The notes: a model not told the origin generated them from the sequence alone. Shown: positions 18,029 through 27,125, numbered from the stretch's first letter. The stretch: 64,000 nt of DNA from JBBRDU01 sp038230335 (GCA_038230335.1 JBBRNL010000002.1:431929-495928); one strand, 5' to 3'. Made by a program: numbers and translations.

Positions 18029-19549
18029 CTAATCTGCATCTTGCCGGCCGGCCTCGGGGACACGGATGTAGCGACGGAACATGAGCAATCCAATCGGACC
18101 GATCGATGCGGCCAGAGCAAAGATAAGCCACATCGTGCCGGAATGGCGCGGGCCGCGTTCCGGACAAAACGCCGCGAGCAGCCATCCTCCGGTTCCAACC
18201 AGCAGTTTCCCGAGAAGGAACGGGATATAGGAGAGTGCGCCGTAGGAAGCTTCCTGGCCTCTCGGAGCAATGGCGGCTGCATATTCATAGACTCGCGGAG
18301 AGTAGAAAGCTTCGCCCACGGAGAAGATAGCGATGTAGATGGCCGTCATGATGTAGTACGGATGAATGCCACCTTTCAGGCCGAGATAACTGTGACCGAG
18401 CCATTGCCCGATCGCGCCGTTGGCCGAGCCTTCGAACCACGCTGTCGGCAAGGCCATGACGAAGACCGAAGCAGCACAGATGGCGCCGCCGACGATGACC
18501 ATGCGATAGGCTGAGAACTGTTGGGTGAGCGCGCCGATCGTCGGCACAAGCAGAATGATCAGAAGGTAATTGATGGCAGATAACTGGCCGATGGGAGCGC
18601 CGTCCCCGAGCTCGCGAATACCGAACTTCGGAAACACGTAATCCATTTGCATGGTGATGAGTTTCAGGAATCCGATTAAGAGGAGAAAAACGAGAAGCCG
18701 GTAAAAGCCGGACTGACCGAGAAGCCGCCGAAACAACCGGGCGGTATCGAGAGCACTGTCACGGATAGTGAGCCAGATACGCTCCCAGAAGGCGCCCGTG
18801 GCGTATCGCACCGGCTCGCCGGTGAACCGGACCCCTTCATCGGTCGCTTCTGCTCCTCGGCGCAGAAAATAAATAGTGGGAAGAAGCAGAATCTCGAAAC
18901 CGAGGCTGACCAGGAAAAGCGTCCGGTAGGTCGTAATGTTAAAGCCAAAGAAACTTAAATGACCATGTTCGCCTAACGTATGCCGGACGTAGTCGAAGAT
19001 GCGCGCGGCGATCAAGAAGCCAACGTTCATGACCATGTAGATCATCGAGAAGGAGATGGAGCGTTGCCGCGTAGTCGAATAGCGTCGCGCCGCGGCAATC
19101 AAGACGGGCGTGCCGAGGGCTTCGCCGATGACTAAAGGGAACAAGCCAAAGGCCAGCGCCACCCAGTGGATCGTGGTAAACACCATAACGGTGCGGGCGA
19201 CCAGGCAGACGCAAACACCAAGAAAGAAAGTTCGGCGGAGGCCGACGGCGTCGGTGACCGATCCAGCGAAGAGCGTGAACACGGTCATGGCCGGAGCCCA
19301 GACCCACCCTACTAGAGCGCCCGCGTGCTGATCATTGAACCCGAGATCTGCCGAAAGCCACAGGATCAGCGTTTTGTTCGTGACCGAGTAGGCCGTGATG
19401 ATGAGTAACTTGATCCCGAAGGTGAGCCACAACTCGCGCTGGGCGCCTTTGAGGACGGTGAACTTTGCGAGAAAACCGCGCAGACCCGTGGCGGCGATGG
19501 GAACGACGTTCTCTTCCGGCCCGAACGACTCTTTGCTTACATCTCCCAA
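18029..19549 (-). CDS. MFS transporter
   Basis: This 506-residue protein has about twelve hydrophobic segments. The MFS signature between segments 2 and 3 is seen as GSVTDAVGLRRTFFLG. The substrate is unknown; the long loop and aromatic-rich helices loosely resemble the peptide/POT branch. The start is TTG 19549, preceded by a GGAG at a suitable distance; no ATG lies near the N-terminus in frame. It begins 15 bp after ftsY, so it is likely the last gene of the ribBA-ribH-nusB-ftsY unit. Confidence 0.8.
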   Translation of the reverse strand: MGDVSKESFGPEENVVPIAATGLRGFLAKFTVLKGAQRELWLTFGIKLLIITAYSVTNKTLILWLSADLGFNDQHAGALVGWVWAPAMTVFTLFAGSVTDAVGLRRTFFLGVCVCLVARTVMVFTTIHWVALAFGLFPLVIGEALGTPVLIAAARRYSTTRQRSISFSMIYMVMNVGFLIAARIFDYVRHTLGEHGHLSFFGFNITTYRTLFLVSLGFEILLLPTIYFLRRGAEATDEGVRFTGEPVRYATGAFWERIWLTIRDSALDTARLFRRLLGQSGFYRLLVFLLLIGFLKLITMQMDYVFPKFGIRELGDGAPIGQLSAINYLLIILLVPTIGALTQQFSAYRMVIVGGAICAASVFVMALPTAWFEGSANGAIGQWLGHSYLGLKGGIHPYYIMTAIYIAIFSVGEAFYSPRVYEYAAAIAPRGQEASYGALSYIPFLLGKLLVGTGGWLLAAFCPERGPRHSGTMWLIFALAASIGPIGLLMFRRYIRVPEAGRQDAD

Positions 19550-19564
19550 GGTTGTTGACTCCGG

Positions 19565-20413
19565 CTACAGCATCTTCTCAATGAAGGCGCGTCCATCGAA
19601 CGGTGCAAAATCGTCCAACTCTTCCCCGGTGCCAACAAACCGCGTTGGGATTCCCAGTTCATCTTGAATCGCGATCACGACTCCGCCTTTACCGCTGCCG
19701 TCGAGTTTGGTGACGATCAGACCGGTTAGGCCAATGGCCTGGTGAAACTCGCGGGCTTGCGACAAGGCGTTGCTGCCCGTGGTGGCATCGACCACGAGCA
19801 ATGTTTCCTGTGGAGCGCTCGGATCATGTTTGGCCAGGCTCCGCTTCACCTTGTTCAGCTCCGCCATCAAATTGCTTTTTGTGTGCAGACGGCCGGCCGT
19901 ATCGCACAGCAGGAACTCGCTGTTGCGTTTTTCGGCTGCCTCATAGGCCTCGTAACAGAGCGCGGCCGGATCCGCGTTGTATTGGCCGCGGATCATTTCG
20001 ACGCCCAGGCGCTCCGCCCAAATCCCGAGCTGTTCAATGGCCGCCGCGCGAAAAGTGTCGCCTGCCGCGAGCAGGACGGTATGACGATTCTTCGTGAAAT
20101 AACGCGCCATCTTCGCGGTCGAGGTGGTTTTGCCAGTCCCATTGACGCCCACGACCAGGATCGCTTTCGGTTTGGCCGGCAAAGGACGGATCGGCGGAGG
20201 ATTGAGCGGCAGAATACGGGCAATCTCCTCACGCGTGACTTCGACGACGTCGTCCGCCGTGATGGTCGATCGCGTAGCGCGCTCTTGCAGCGCGCGAATG
20301 ATCCGCATCGTCATCGGCACGCCCAGATCGGCGCGTATCAAGTTCTCCTCGAGCTCATCCCAGTCGACGGGTCGTCCGGCGAATTTCTGAATGAGTGATT
20401 GAAAGAAATTCAT
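19565..20413 (-). CDS. ftsY: signal recognition particle receptor FtsY
   Basis: This 282-residue SRP GTPase has the N domain (about 1-85) and G domain motifs GVNGTGKTTSTAK (G1), DTFRAAA, DTAGR (G3), TKLDGSGKGG (G4 region) and FVGTGEELDDFAPFD. It is the short form with no acidic A domain. It docks ribosome-SRP complexes at the membrane for co-translational insertion. It lies 70 bp downstream of nusB on the same strand. Confidence 0.95.
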   Translation of the reverse strand: MNFFQSLIQKFAGRPVDWDELEENLIRADLGVPMTMRIIRALQERATRSTITADDVVEVTREEIARILPLNPPPIRPLPAKPKAILVVGVNGTGKTTSTAKMARYFTKNRHTVLLAAGDTFRAAAIEQLGIWAERLGVEMIRGQYNADPAALCYEAYEAAEKRNSEFLLCDTAGRLHTKSNLMAELNKVKRSLAKHDPSAPQETLLVVDATTGSNALSQAREFHQAIGLTGLIVTKLDGSGKGGVVIAIQDELGIPTRFVGTGEELDDFAPFDGRAFIEKML

Positions 20414-20483
20414 ATCTCCGAATGGCGCAAGAAAGCCTGAACTGGATGGCCGAAATAAAAAACGGACAGAAAAGGCTTCGCCC

Positions 20484-20945
20484 TTATTTTGGCAGATCCG
20501 GTTCGATCTTCTCAGGCGAGGGTCCCGCTTCCCGCAGGGGTCTGGTTAAATCGTTCTTCACCCGATCGAGAATGCCATTCACGAAGCGGCCCGATTCGCC
20601 ACCGCCAAATGTCTTGGCCAACTCGATCGCTTCATCGATCGAAACAACCGGCGGAATATCGTCGCGGTAGAGCATTTCGTAGATGGCGAGCCGCAGGACA
20701 TTGCGATCCACCGGAGAAATGCGGTGGAACTCGTAGTTCTCGCAATAGCGCCTGATTCGCTCATCCACATCGTCCAGATGCGCCACCATTCCTTCGATGA
20801 GGGGCTGGGCGAATTCGCGGACCCGCGGCGTGGCCGGACAGAACTCCCAGAAGTCGTCGATTCGCTCCGGCATCTCCCCGTGCTGCAGATCGCGCCAGAA
20901 ATGGTACTGGATGGCAGCTTCCCGGGCTTTTCGGCGTTTACCCAT
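20484..20945 (-). CDS. nusB: transcription antitermination factor NusB
   Basis: This 153-residue all-helical protein has RKAREAAIQYHFWRDL at the N-terminus and, near the C-terminus, RNVLRLAIYEMLYRDDIPPVVSIDEAIELAKTFGG followed by FVNGILDR, the conserved NusB signature. It binds boxA RNA with NusE for rRNA antitermination. It begins 8 bp after ribH; a ribH-nusB pair is common in bacteria. Confidence 0.94.
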   Translation of the reverse strand: MGKRRKAREAAIQYHFWRDLQHGEMPERIDDFWEFCPATPRVREFAQPLIEGMVAHLDDVDERIRRYCENYEFHRISPVDRNVLRLAIYEMLYRDDIPPVVSIDEAIELAKTFGGGESGRFVNGILDRVKNDLTRPLREAGPSPEKIEPDLPK

Positions 20946-20953
20946 GATTGGCT

Positions 20954-21427
20954 TTACTCGCGCAAATCGCTCATGACGCTGGCAATCTCGACAGCGGCAC
21001 GACCCGCTTCGGTGCCACGATTGATTTGATCCCCCAGACAGCGCTCGTGGGCCTGCATCTCGTTGTTCACGCTCAGCACGGCATTCAAGACAGGGGTGCC
21101 AAATTCTGTCGCGATCCTTTGCAGGGCATCGGTCACGGAACGGCTCAGATTGTCGGCGTGATCGGTTTGCCCTTTCAGGATGAGGCCGAGGGCGATGATG
21201 GCGTCGGCTTTTTTCTGAGCAGCCACCTCTCGGACGATCACGGGAATTTCGAAAGCTCCAGGCACCTGGTGCAGAATAATCTTGGCTGTCGGGACGAGGC
21301 GGCGTAGCTCGGCCGTGGCATGGCTGACCAGGCCCTGCACGTATTCGGCATTGAATTGGCTCGCTACAATCACGAAGGAACGCTTTCCGGCAACGAAGCG
21401 AGGCCGGGGCGGTATGGCAGTCGACAT
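20954..21427 (-). CDS. ribH: 6,7-dimethyl-8-ribityllumazine synthase
   Basis: This 157-residue protein has the lumazine synthase blocks VIVASQFNAEYVQGLV, QVPGAFEIPV, IALGLILKGQTDHAD (the expected GxxIxGxTxH motif with the catalytic His) and PVLNAVLSVNNEMQAHER. It condenses the ribBA product with ribityl-aminouracil in riboflavin synthesis. It follows ribBA by about 95 bp and precedes nusB. ribE and ribD are not in the window. Confidence 0.95.
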   Translation of the reverse strand: MSTAIPPRPRFVAGKRSFVIVASQFNAEYVQGLVSHATAELRRLVPTAKIILHQVPGAFEIPVIVREVAAQKKADAIIALGLILKGQTDHADNLSRSVTDALQRIATEFGTPVLNAVLSVNNEMQAHERCLGDQINRGTEAGRAAVEIASVMSDLRE

Positions 21428-21522
21428 GTGGATGCCTTAATGCCTTAACATCGCCCTTTCAGCAACCGCGGCCGTCATTATCGAGGGCCAAAATGCGAGG
21501 GGCACGAGAGGTCTCCCGGCCT

Positions 21523-22740
21523 TCAGAGCATGTGCCCAAGCTTTACCTTCTTGGTCTCAAGATATTTGGCGTTGTGCGGGTTGGCTTCGCTCCGAATCGG
21601 AACCTGCTCGACCATCTGAATTCCGTAGCCTTCCAACCCCACGACCTTCTTGGGGTTATTAGTGAGGAAGCGGAATTTTCGAACCCCAAGATCGAAAAGA
21701 ATCTGCGCGCCGAGTCCGTAATCGCGCAGGTCACTGGGGAATCCAAGTTTGGCGTTCGCCTCGACCGTATCGAAGCCTTCCTCCTGCAATTTGTAAGCGT
21801 GAATCTTGGCGGCCAAACCGATCCCGCGGCCTTCCTGCCGCATGTAGACCAACACTCCGCTTTCTTCATCCGCGATCTGGCGCAGAGCGGCGTGCAACTG
21901 ATGACCACAATCGCAGCGGCGAGAGCCGAACACATCGCCGGTCAGGCATTCACTATGAACACGAACGAGAGTGGGGTGTTCCTGGTTAATCACGCCCTTA
22001 ACCAGCGCCAGATGATGCGTACCATCGAGTTTCGATCGGTACATGTGCAGATCGAAGTCGCCGTAGTCGGTCGGCAATTTCACGACCTGCTCCCGTTCCA
22101 CTAATTTTTCCCGCACGCGGCGGTGCGCGATTAAACTTTGGATCGTGCAAATGCGGAGTTCATGTTTCTTACGAAATTCCATCAACTCAGGCAGCCGCGC
22201 CATCGTGCCGTCGTCATGCAATATTTCGCAAAGAACCCCGGCTGGTTGCAGTCCGGCCATCTGCGCAAGATCGACTGACGCCTCCGTGTGACCGGCCCGA
22301 CGCAAGACGCCGCCCTCCTTCGCGCGTAGAGGAAAGACATGCCCGGGTTGAACCAGATCCTCGGGTAACGACTTGGGATTTGCGATGGCTTGAATGGTAG
22401 CGGCGCGATCATGCGCACTGATCCCTGTCGTGACACCACGGGCCGCATCGACCGACACGGTAAAATCGGTGCGGTACATTTCGCGGTTTTGCGCCACCAT
22501 GCGTTGCAGGCCCAGTTGTTCGGCGCGTTCGTTCGAAATAGGGACGCAAATCAAGCCGCGTCCGTACTTGGTCATGAAGTTGACCGCTTCGGGCGTGGCC
22601 TTTTCCGCGGCCATCACGAGATCCCCTTCGTTCTCCCGATCGGCGTCGTCCGTCACGATGACAATCCTGCCCGCGGCAATGTCGGTGATGACATCGTCAA
22701 TCTGGTCGAATTGAAACGTTTGCGTCGCCTCCGCGATCAT
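21523..22740 (-). CDS. ribBA: bifunctional DHBP synthase / GTP cyclohydrolase II
   Basis: From ATG 22740 the product has 405 residues; a TTG nine bases upstream is less likely. Residues about 1-205 are the RibB domain (DDADRENEGDLVMAAE, GRGLICVP, TGISAHDRA, HTEASVDLA). Residues about 210-400 are the RibA domain, with the zinc site in CLTGDVFGSRRCDCGHQL, the RQEGRGIGL loop, and the FLTNNPKK motif. It makes both riboflavin precursors. No FMN riboswitch could be recognised in the 90 bp before it. Confidence 0.95.
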   Translation of the reverse strand: MIAEATQTFQFDQIDDVITDIAAGRIVIVTDDADRENEGDLVMAAEKATPEAVNFMTKYGRGLICVPISNERAEQLGLQRMVAQNREMYRTDFTVSVDAARGVTTGISAHDRAATIQAIANPKSLPEDLVQPGHVFPLRAKEGGVLRRAGHTEASVDLAQMAGLQPAGVLCEILHDDGTMARLPELMEFRKKHELRICTIQSLIAHRRVREKLVEREQVVKLPTDYGDFDLHMYRSKLDGTHHLALVKGVINQEHPTLVRVHSECLTGDVFGSRRCDCGHQLHAALRQIADEESGVLVYMRQEGRGIGLAAKIHAYKLQEEGFDTVEANAKLGFPSDLRDYGLGAQILFDLGVRKFRFLTNNPKKVVGLEGYGIQMVEQVPIRSEANPHNAKYLETKKVKLGHML

Positions 22741-22828
22741 TCTTAACAATGACCGTCGCCACCCCTCTCGGCAACGTCAATTCCTGAGATGAGAAGGAGG
22801 CGGATTTACGTGCACCAGCCCGCCTTGG

Positions 22829-22943
22829 AATGAGCGGCTGCGCCACTGCAATTCCTAGCTACGTCCTCGGAGAGGTCGTTCCACCACTGAGAGTGATGCG
22901 AATGGCCGGCAGGTGGATCGCGATCTCGAGCGCGATGTTGGAG
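22829..22943. repeat. dispersed 115-bp structured repeat, copy 1
   Basis: This stretch aligns end to end with 27126-27240, by eye about 80 percent identical with two small compensating indels. Shared blocks include CTCGGAGAGGTCGTT, GGTGGATCGC and GAGCGCGATG. Self-complementary pieces are CCTC-GGA-GAGG and ATCGCG with CGCGAT. It lies in the 270-bp gap upstream of ribBA and contains no ORF. It may be a mobile repeat or encode a structured RNA. Confidence 0.7.
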
Positions 22944-23013
22944 TGCAAAGGCAGAACCGTTCAAATTTCTGCCGCCGCCAAATGACTCGACGTGAGAGCC
23001 GCCGCTGCGACGA

Positions 23014-23802
23014 TCATTTCGCGCTGGTCGCGATAATTGCGTCCGGCCGGTACATATCGCGATTGCTCCCCTGAAACTCAGCTTTCAGTTTCACTTTGAA
23101 TCGAGACAGATCGATCAGGTCCCATCGCGTAAACGTCCAATGATCACCCTTCCTCGGTTCGTGCTCGAAACCAACGATCAGGTGAACGGCGTCATCGCGG
23201 ACTTTGTTCGTCGCAACTTTCGGTTCGAAGTAGAAAGTACGGAACGTGCTATCACGGCTCCCGACCGCGTAAAGCTTGGGATCGAGATAATAAACACGCT
23301 GGCTCGCGCGGTCGACGATTTTCAAATCAGGGTAGCCCGCTCGCTGAATCTTGTCACCCGCAGTGCGCGGGAAATCGCAGGTCAGCCCGGGTTTTGCATT
23401 GAGCAGCTGTCGGAGCACATCTTCGAAGTGACTGCTTACCTCGTTGATGCGCGGAATAGTCTGAATGGAGCTGTCCGTCGCATTCATTCCCTTAACGACT
23501 TCATCGAGGATCTCTCCAATTTGTTTGACGACACGCTGGTCCACCTCACTCTTCGGATCGATCGGCAGGACGCGTTTCCCGGTCGTATCGAAGATGACAT
23601 CGCGCAGAGGAATGCCTCGTAATTGCCGGTCCTCATCCAAGAGCCATGGAATCAACTGATCTACCGGCGCGCTTCGGCGTGCATCTTCTTGCGCTCCCTC
23701 TGTAGGCGAAGCTGCCAGCTTCCCATCCGGGACGCTAAGAGCGGCGAGCGCAAAACTCAGACATGCGACGAACAGACGTCGCGAGCCCTTCAGAACCATC
23801 AT
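23014..23802 (-). CDS. secreted protein of unknown function with PD-(D/E)XK-like motif
   Basis: This 262-residue protein has a signal peptide (LFVACLSFALAALSVPDGKLA, with cleavage near 31). No family is recognised with confidence. Residues 121-135 form a helix with Glu121 and Glu127. P158-D159, then D174-P-K176 after a short beta hairpin, matches the PD-(D/E)XK nuclease signature in spacing and order. Its start overlaps the stop of the nucleoside phosphorylase gene (ATGA), so the two are translationally coupled. A periplasmic nuclease in a nucleoside-salvage operon would make sense, but this is inference. A structural homology search could decide. Confidence 0.65.
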   Translation of the reverse strand: MMVLKGSRRLFVACLSFALAALSVPDGKLAASPTEGAQEDARRSAPVDQLIPWLLDEDRQLRGIPLRDVIFDTTGKRVLPIDPKSEVDQRVVKQIGEILDEVVKGMNATDSSIQTIPRINEVSSHFEDVLRQLLNAKPGLTCDFPRTAGDKIQRAGYPDLKIVDRASQRVYYLDPKLYAVGSRDSTFRTFYFEPKVATNKVRDDAVHLIVGFEHEPRKGDHWTFTRWDLIDLSRFKVKLKAEFQGSNRDMYRPDAIIATSAK

Positions 23803-25031
23803 GAGATCACCGCGGCTTTCGTCAGCAGCGGCATAACGGTCGCGAGCGATGACTCATCGCGCGCATGCACCATCATCATCGGTTCGTCGCGCTCGACGCG
23901 TTCTCCGATCTTTTTTATGGCCGAAAGGCCGACCGCGAAGTCAACCGCGTCGTCCGCTCTTTGACGACCCCCGCCGAGTAAAAGGGAGGCGCGGCCAATT
24001 GATTCGGCATCCATCTGCTCGATCACGCCGTTTTTTGTGGCCGGCAGTGTTTTGATCACCGGCGCACGATGCACCGTTGTCATTTTTTCGAGAGTGGTCG
24101 CATCGCCATCCTGGGCATACACCAGCGCGACAAACTTCTTCCAGGCGCGGCCGTCCGTGAGCCGCTCCGCTAATTTTGGGCGTGGCGTCTTCGATACCTT
24201 GGCGGCCAGATCGAGAATCAGTTTCACCAGGTCCGCCGGCCCGCCACCTTGTAATATCTCAACGCATTCGGCGACCTCAAGGGCGTTACCCACGGTGCGA
24301 CCGAGCGGTTCGTCCATCGCACTGAGAAGGTGTGACATTTGCACGTTCATGCGTTCGCCCACGCTTGTCATGGCGGCGGCCAGCTCTTCGGCCTCCTTCT
24401 TTGTTTTCATGAATGCACCGCGACCAAATTTCACATCCAGGACAAGGCGATCCAGATTCTCCGCCAGTTTCTTGCTCATGATGCTGGCCACGATCAGGGC
24501 CTGCGACGGAACCGTGCCGGTCACATCGCGCAAGGCGTAGAGTTTTTTGTCGGCCGGGCAAATGTCCGCGGTCTGCCCAATCATGAACAGACCGATGTCC
24601 TCCAGCTGCTTGAGTGCGCGTTTTTCATCCAAGTTTACATTGAATCCGGGAATGCTTTCGAGCTTGTCGAGCGTCCCGCCGGTGATGCCTAAACCGCGGC
24701 CCGAGATCATGGGGACCCAGGCGTCATCGCAGGCCAGCAAGGGTGCCAGGACCAATGAAACCTTGTCGCCAATTCCACCGGTCGAATGCTTGTCGATCCG
24801 GGGCGGAGCGTCCTTTGGATACTTCAGGACGCGGCCGCTATTCATCATCGCTTCGGTCAAATGCTGTGTCTCGGCGGCGGTCATCCCGCGAAAGAAAATC
24901 GCCATAGCCCACGCGCTCATCTGATAATCGGGCAGATGGCCGAGCGTGAACTCAGCGATGATCTCTTCGATCTCCGCCGCGGTCAGTTCACCGCCATCGC
25001 GCTTCTTCTCGATCAGCGTAGGAACATGCAT
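23799..25031 (-). CDS. thymidine/pyrimidine-nucleoside phosphorylase
   Basis: This 410-residue protein has the family signature SGRGLGITGGTLDKLESIPGF, the phosphate loop DKHSTGGIGDKVSL, and K-rich segments (LVLDVKFGRGAFMKT). It splits thymidine or uridine with phosphate to base and (deoxy)ribose-1-phosphate. Whether it is DeoA or Pdp type cannot be told by eye. It follows deoB by 6 bp and overlaps the secreted-protein gene, so all belong to one operon that channels the sugar phosphate to phosphopentomutase. Confidence 0.92.
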   Translation of the reverse strand: MHVPTLIEKKRDGGELTAAEIEEIIAEFTLGHLPDYQMSAWAMAIFFRGMTAAETQHLTEAMMNSGRVLKYPKDAPPRIDKHSTGGIGDKVSLVLAPLLACDDAWVPMISGRGLGITGGTLDKLESIPGFNVNLDEKRALKQLEDIGLFMIGQTADICPADKKLYALRDVTGTVPSQALIVASIMSKKLAENLDRLVLDVKFGRGAFMKTKKEAEELAAAMTSVGERMNVQMSHLLSAMDEPLGRTVGNALEVAECVEILQGGGPADLVKLILDLAAKVSKTPRPKLAERLTDGRAWKKFVALVYAQDGDATTLEKMTTVHRAPVIKTLPATKNGVIEQMDAESIGRASLLLGGGRQRADDAVDFAVGLSAIKKIGERVERDEPMMMVHARDESSLATVMPLLTKAAVIS

Positions 25032-25037
25032 GCAGGT

Positions 25038-26189
25038 CTAGGCGGGGACCGAATCGAGGAACGAAATGCCAGCCGGCCACGGCTCGGGCAATTGAAAAAA
25101 GTCGCCGAGCGAAGCCGCCACGTCGGCCAAGGTCGAGCGTGTACCGAGGTTACGTGATTCCCGGTTGTGCAGGACGAGCAAGGGGACCTGCTCCCGCGTG
25201 TGATCGGTCCCACCGAAGGTCGGATCGTTTCCGTGGTCGGCCGTGATAATTACCAGGTCGTTAGGCGAAACTTTAGGCAGAAAACGACCCAGCCACGCAT
25301 CAAATTCGACCAGGGTTCGGGCGTAGCCCTGCACGTCACGGCGATGACCATACAACATGTCGAAGTCGACCAGGTTCACGAAAATCAAGCCATCCGCGAT
25401 CCGTCCCCATAATTCATCGATTTTTTCCATGCCTTCGCGATTGGACGCGGTCGGATGGGATTCGCTGATCCCTTCACCTGCGAAGATGTCGTAGATCTTC
25501 CCCACTCCGGTCACCGTCACACCGGCGTCCTTGATGGCACGGAGAACCGTTTGGGCGGGCTTGATCGAATAATCGTGCCGATTCGCCGAGCGACGGAAGT
25601 GGCCGGGCTCACCCGTGAATGGCCGCGCAATGACACGTCCAATGTGATATTCGTTGCTGCACTGCCGCGCGATTTCGCAGATTTGGTAAAGCCGCGCGAC
25701 CGGCACGACGTCTTCATGCGCGGCGATCTGAAGCACCGAGTCAGCCGAAGTGTAGAGAATGGGTGAGCCGGTTCGGACGTGTTCCGCGCCGAGTTCTTCG
25801 AGAATGGTGGTGCCGCTGCGCGCGTAATTTCCGATCAATGTAACGTTCGCTGAGCGCTCGATCGCCCGGACCAGCGGTTCCGGAAAAGTTTCGTAGACGG
25901 CGAAAGGGACGTCCAGGATCGCGCCGGCCAATTCCCAATGTCCGGTCGTAGTGTCCTTGCCCGCCGAACGTTCCTGCATCTTTCCAAAACTGGCGAGGTA
26001 CGGGCGCAGAGCTGGATCGGATCGGCCGATCACTTCGCCCAGACCCAGTTGCCAGAGATGGGGCAGGGCCAGGTCCGGTACCTGTTCTAAAATGTGCCCG
26101 AGCGTATTCGCTCCTTCGTCACCGTATCGTTCGGCATCGGGGGCGTGCCCAATGCCCACACTATCCAGAACGATGACGAGCGCGCGCAC
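25038..26189 (-). CDS. deoB: phosphopentomutase
   Basis: The start is GTG 26189, giving 383 residues beginning MRALVIVLDSVGIGHAPDAE; upstream in-frame codons run into the preceding gene and are rejected. Metal-binding and nucleophile features of the alkaline phosphatase superfamily are present: DSVGIG, DEGANTLGHI, GKDTTTGHWE (Thr nucleophile), and ITADHGNDP near the C-terminus. It interconverts (deoxy)ribose-1-phosphate and -5-phosphate. The gap to the upstream gene is 2 bp. Confidence 0.94.
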   Translation of the reverse strand: MRALVIVLDSVGIGHAPDAERYGDEGANTLGHILEQVPDLALPHLWQLGLGEVIGRSDPALRPYLASFGKMQERSAGKDTTTGHWELAGAILDVPFAVYETFPEPLVRAIERSANVTLIGNYARSGTTILEELGAEHVRTGSPILYTSADSVLQIAAHEDVVPVARLYQICEIARQCSNEYHIGRVIARPFTGEPGHFRRSANRHDYSIKPAQTVLRAIKDAGVTVTGVGKIYDIFAGEGISESHPTASNREGMEKIDELWGRIADGLIFVNLVDFDMLYGHRRDVQGYARTLVEFDAWLGRFLPKVSPNDLVIITADHGNDPTFGGTDHTREQVPLLVLHNRESRNLGTRSTLADVAASLGDFFQLPEPWPAGISFLDSVPA

Positions 26190-26191
26190 GC

Positions 26192-27052
26192 TCAGAGCCC
26201 GATCGGATGCCAGGCCGTCTTCATCTCCACGGTGTCGAGAATCCAATACGGATTCTCCGCATCGGCGCCGCGCCATTGCGCCGGCGTGAGATCCCGACGC
26301 ACATAGCGCTTCACATTATACTCGCCGCCGCGCTGCAATTCGCGCGCGATTTTACCTTCGCCGCTCGCATCGACGATCGCATTGACATCCATGTGACTGG
26401 CAAAATGCGGAGCTAGCTCGGCGCGGTCGCCTGCCAGCACGTTGACAACCCCGCCGGGCAGGTCGCTCGTCGCGATGATTTCGGAGAAAGTCAGTGCGGC
26501 CAGGGCCTGCGTAGGCGACGCCAAAACGATGACGCAATTGCCACTGAGGATCACCGGTGCGACCAGCGAGACCAGCGCGAGCAAAGAGGGCTCATCCGGA
26601 CAAACGACGATCACCACTCCAGTTGGCTCCGGCGTGGTGAAGTTAAAATGGGAGCTGGCCACCGGATTCACGGAACCGAAGACCTGGCTGAATTTATCGG
26701 TCCAGCCCGCGTAATGGACGAGGCGGTCGATGGCCGCGGTTGTTTCTGTCACCGATGCCGAACTGGTCGCGCCGTTGGCTCGGGCCAGCTCTCCCTGTAA
26801 TTCGGCGCGGCGCATTTCGAGCATTTCCGCCGCGCGATACAGGATCTGTCCGCGCAGATAGGCGCTTTGCTTCGACCAATTACCGAAAGCTTTTCGTGCA
26901 GCCAGGACGGCATCGCGGAAATCTTTCTTGGAAGCGCGCGAGAAATTCGCGAGGACCTGACCCTTTTTACCGTGGGCGGCAATGACGCGACCGTTTTCAC
27001 CGCGGACGAACTTGCCGCCGATGAAAAGCTTGTAGGTCTTTTGCACCGCCAA
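26192..27052 (-). CDS. short aldehyde dehydrogenase-like protein without catalytic domain
   Basis: I place the start at TTG 27052 (286 residues, MAVQKTYKLFIGGKFVRGENGR), because further upstream the frame runs through a 24-bp palindrome; GTG 27046 is an alternative. It aligns with the NAD-binding half of ALDH (AVLAARKAFGNWSK, VHYAGWTDKF, EPTGVVIVVCPDEPSL). The catalytic Cys motif, the general base Glu and the oligomerisation domain are missing. The tail ILDTVEMKTAWHPIGL looks like a designed end, not a random truncation. I recall similar short ALDH-like genes next to deoC and full ALDH genes in deo clusters. It may be a partner subunit or a non-catalytic sensor. Confidence 0.75.
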   Translation of the reverse strand: MAVQKTYKLFIGGKFVRGENGRVIAAHGKKGQVLANFSRASKKDFRDAVLAARKAFGNWSKQSAYLRGQILYRAAEMLEMRRAELQGELARANGATSSASVTETTAAIDRLVHYAGWTDKFSQVFGSVNPVASSHFNFTTPEPTGVVIVVCPDEPSLLALVSLVAPVILSGNCVIVLASPTQALAALTFSEIIATSDLPGGVVNVLAGDRAELAPHFASHMDVNAIVDASGEGKIARELQRGGEYNVKRYVRRDLTPAQWRGADAENPYWILDTVEMKTAWHPIGL

Positions 27053-27074
27053 ACGTGACTGAGTCTTTGGCACG

Positions 27075-27098
27075 AGAGACGATTGCGCAATCGTCTCT
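27075..27098. promoter_or_regulatory. perfect 24-bp palindrome, candidate deo operator
   Basis: AGAGACGATTGC is followed directly by its exact reverse complement GCAATCGTCTCT. It sits 23 bp before the TTG start of the first gene of the nucleoside operon. No T-run follows on either strand, so a repressor-binding site is likelier than a terminator. Confidence 0.5.
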
Positions 27099-27125
27099 AA
27101 AAGAAAAGGCAAACTGCATGGCTAA

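Noticed and set aside
26190..26276. 29-residue N-terminal extension of phosphopentomutase
   Set aside because: It lies entirely in the preceding gene in another frame, and the family N-terminus begins at GTG 26189.
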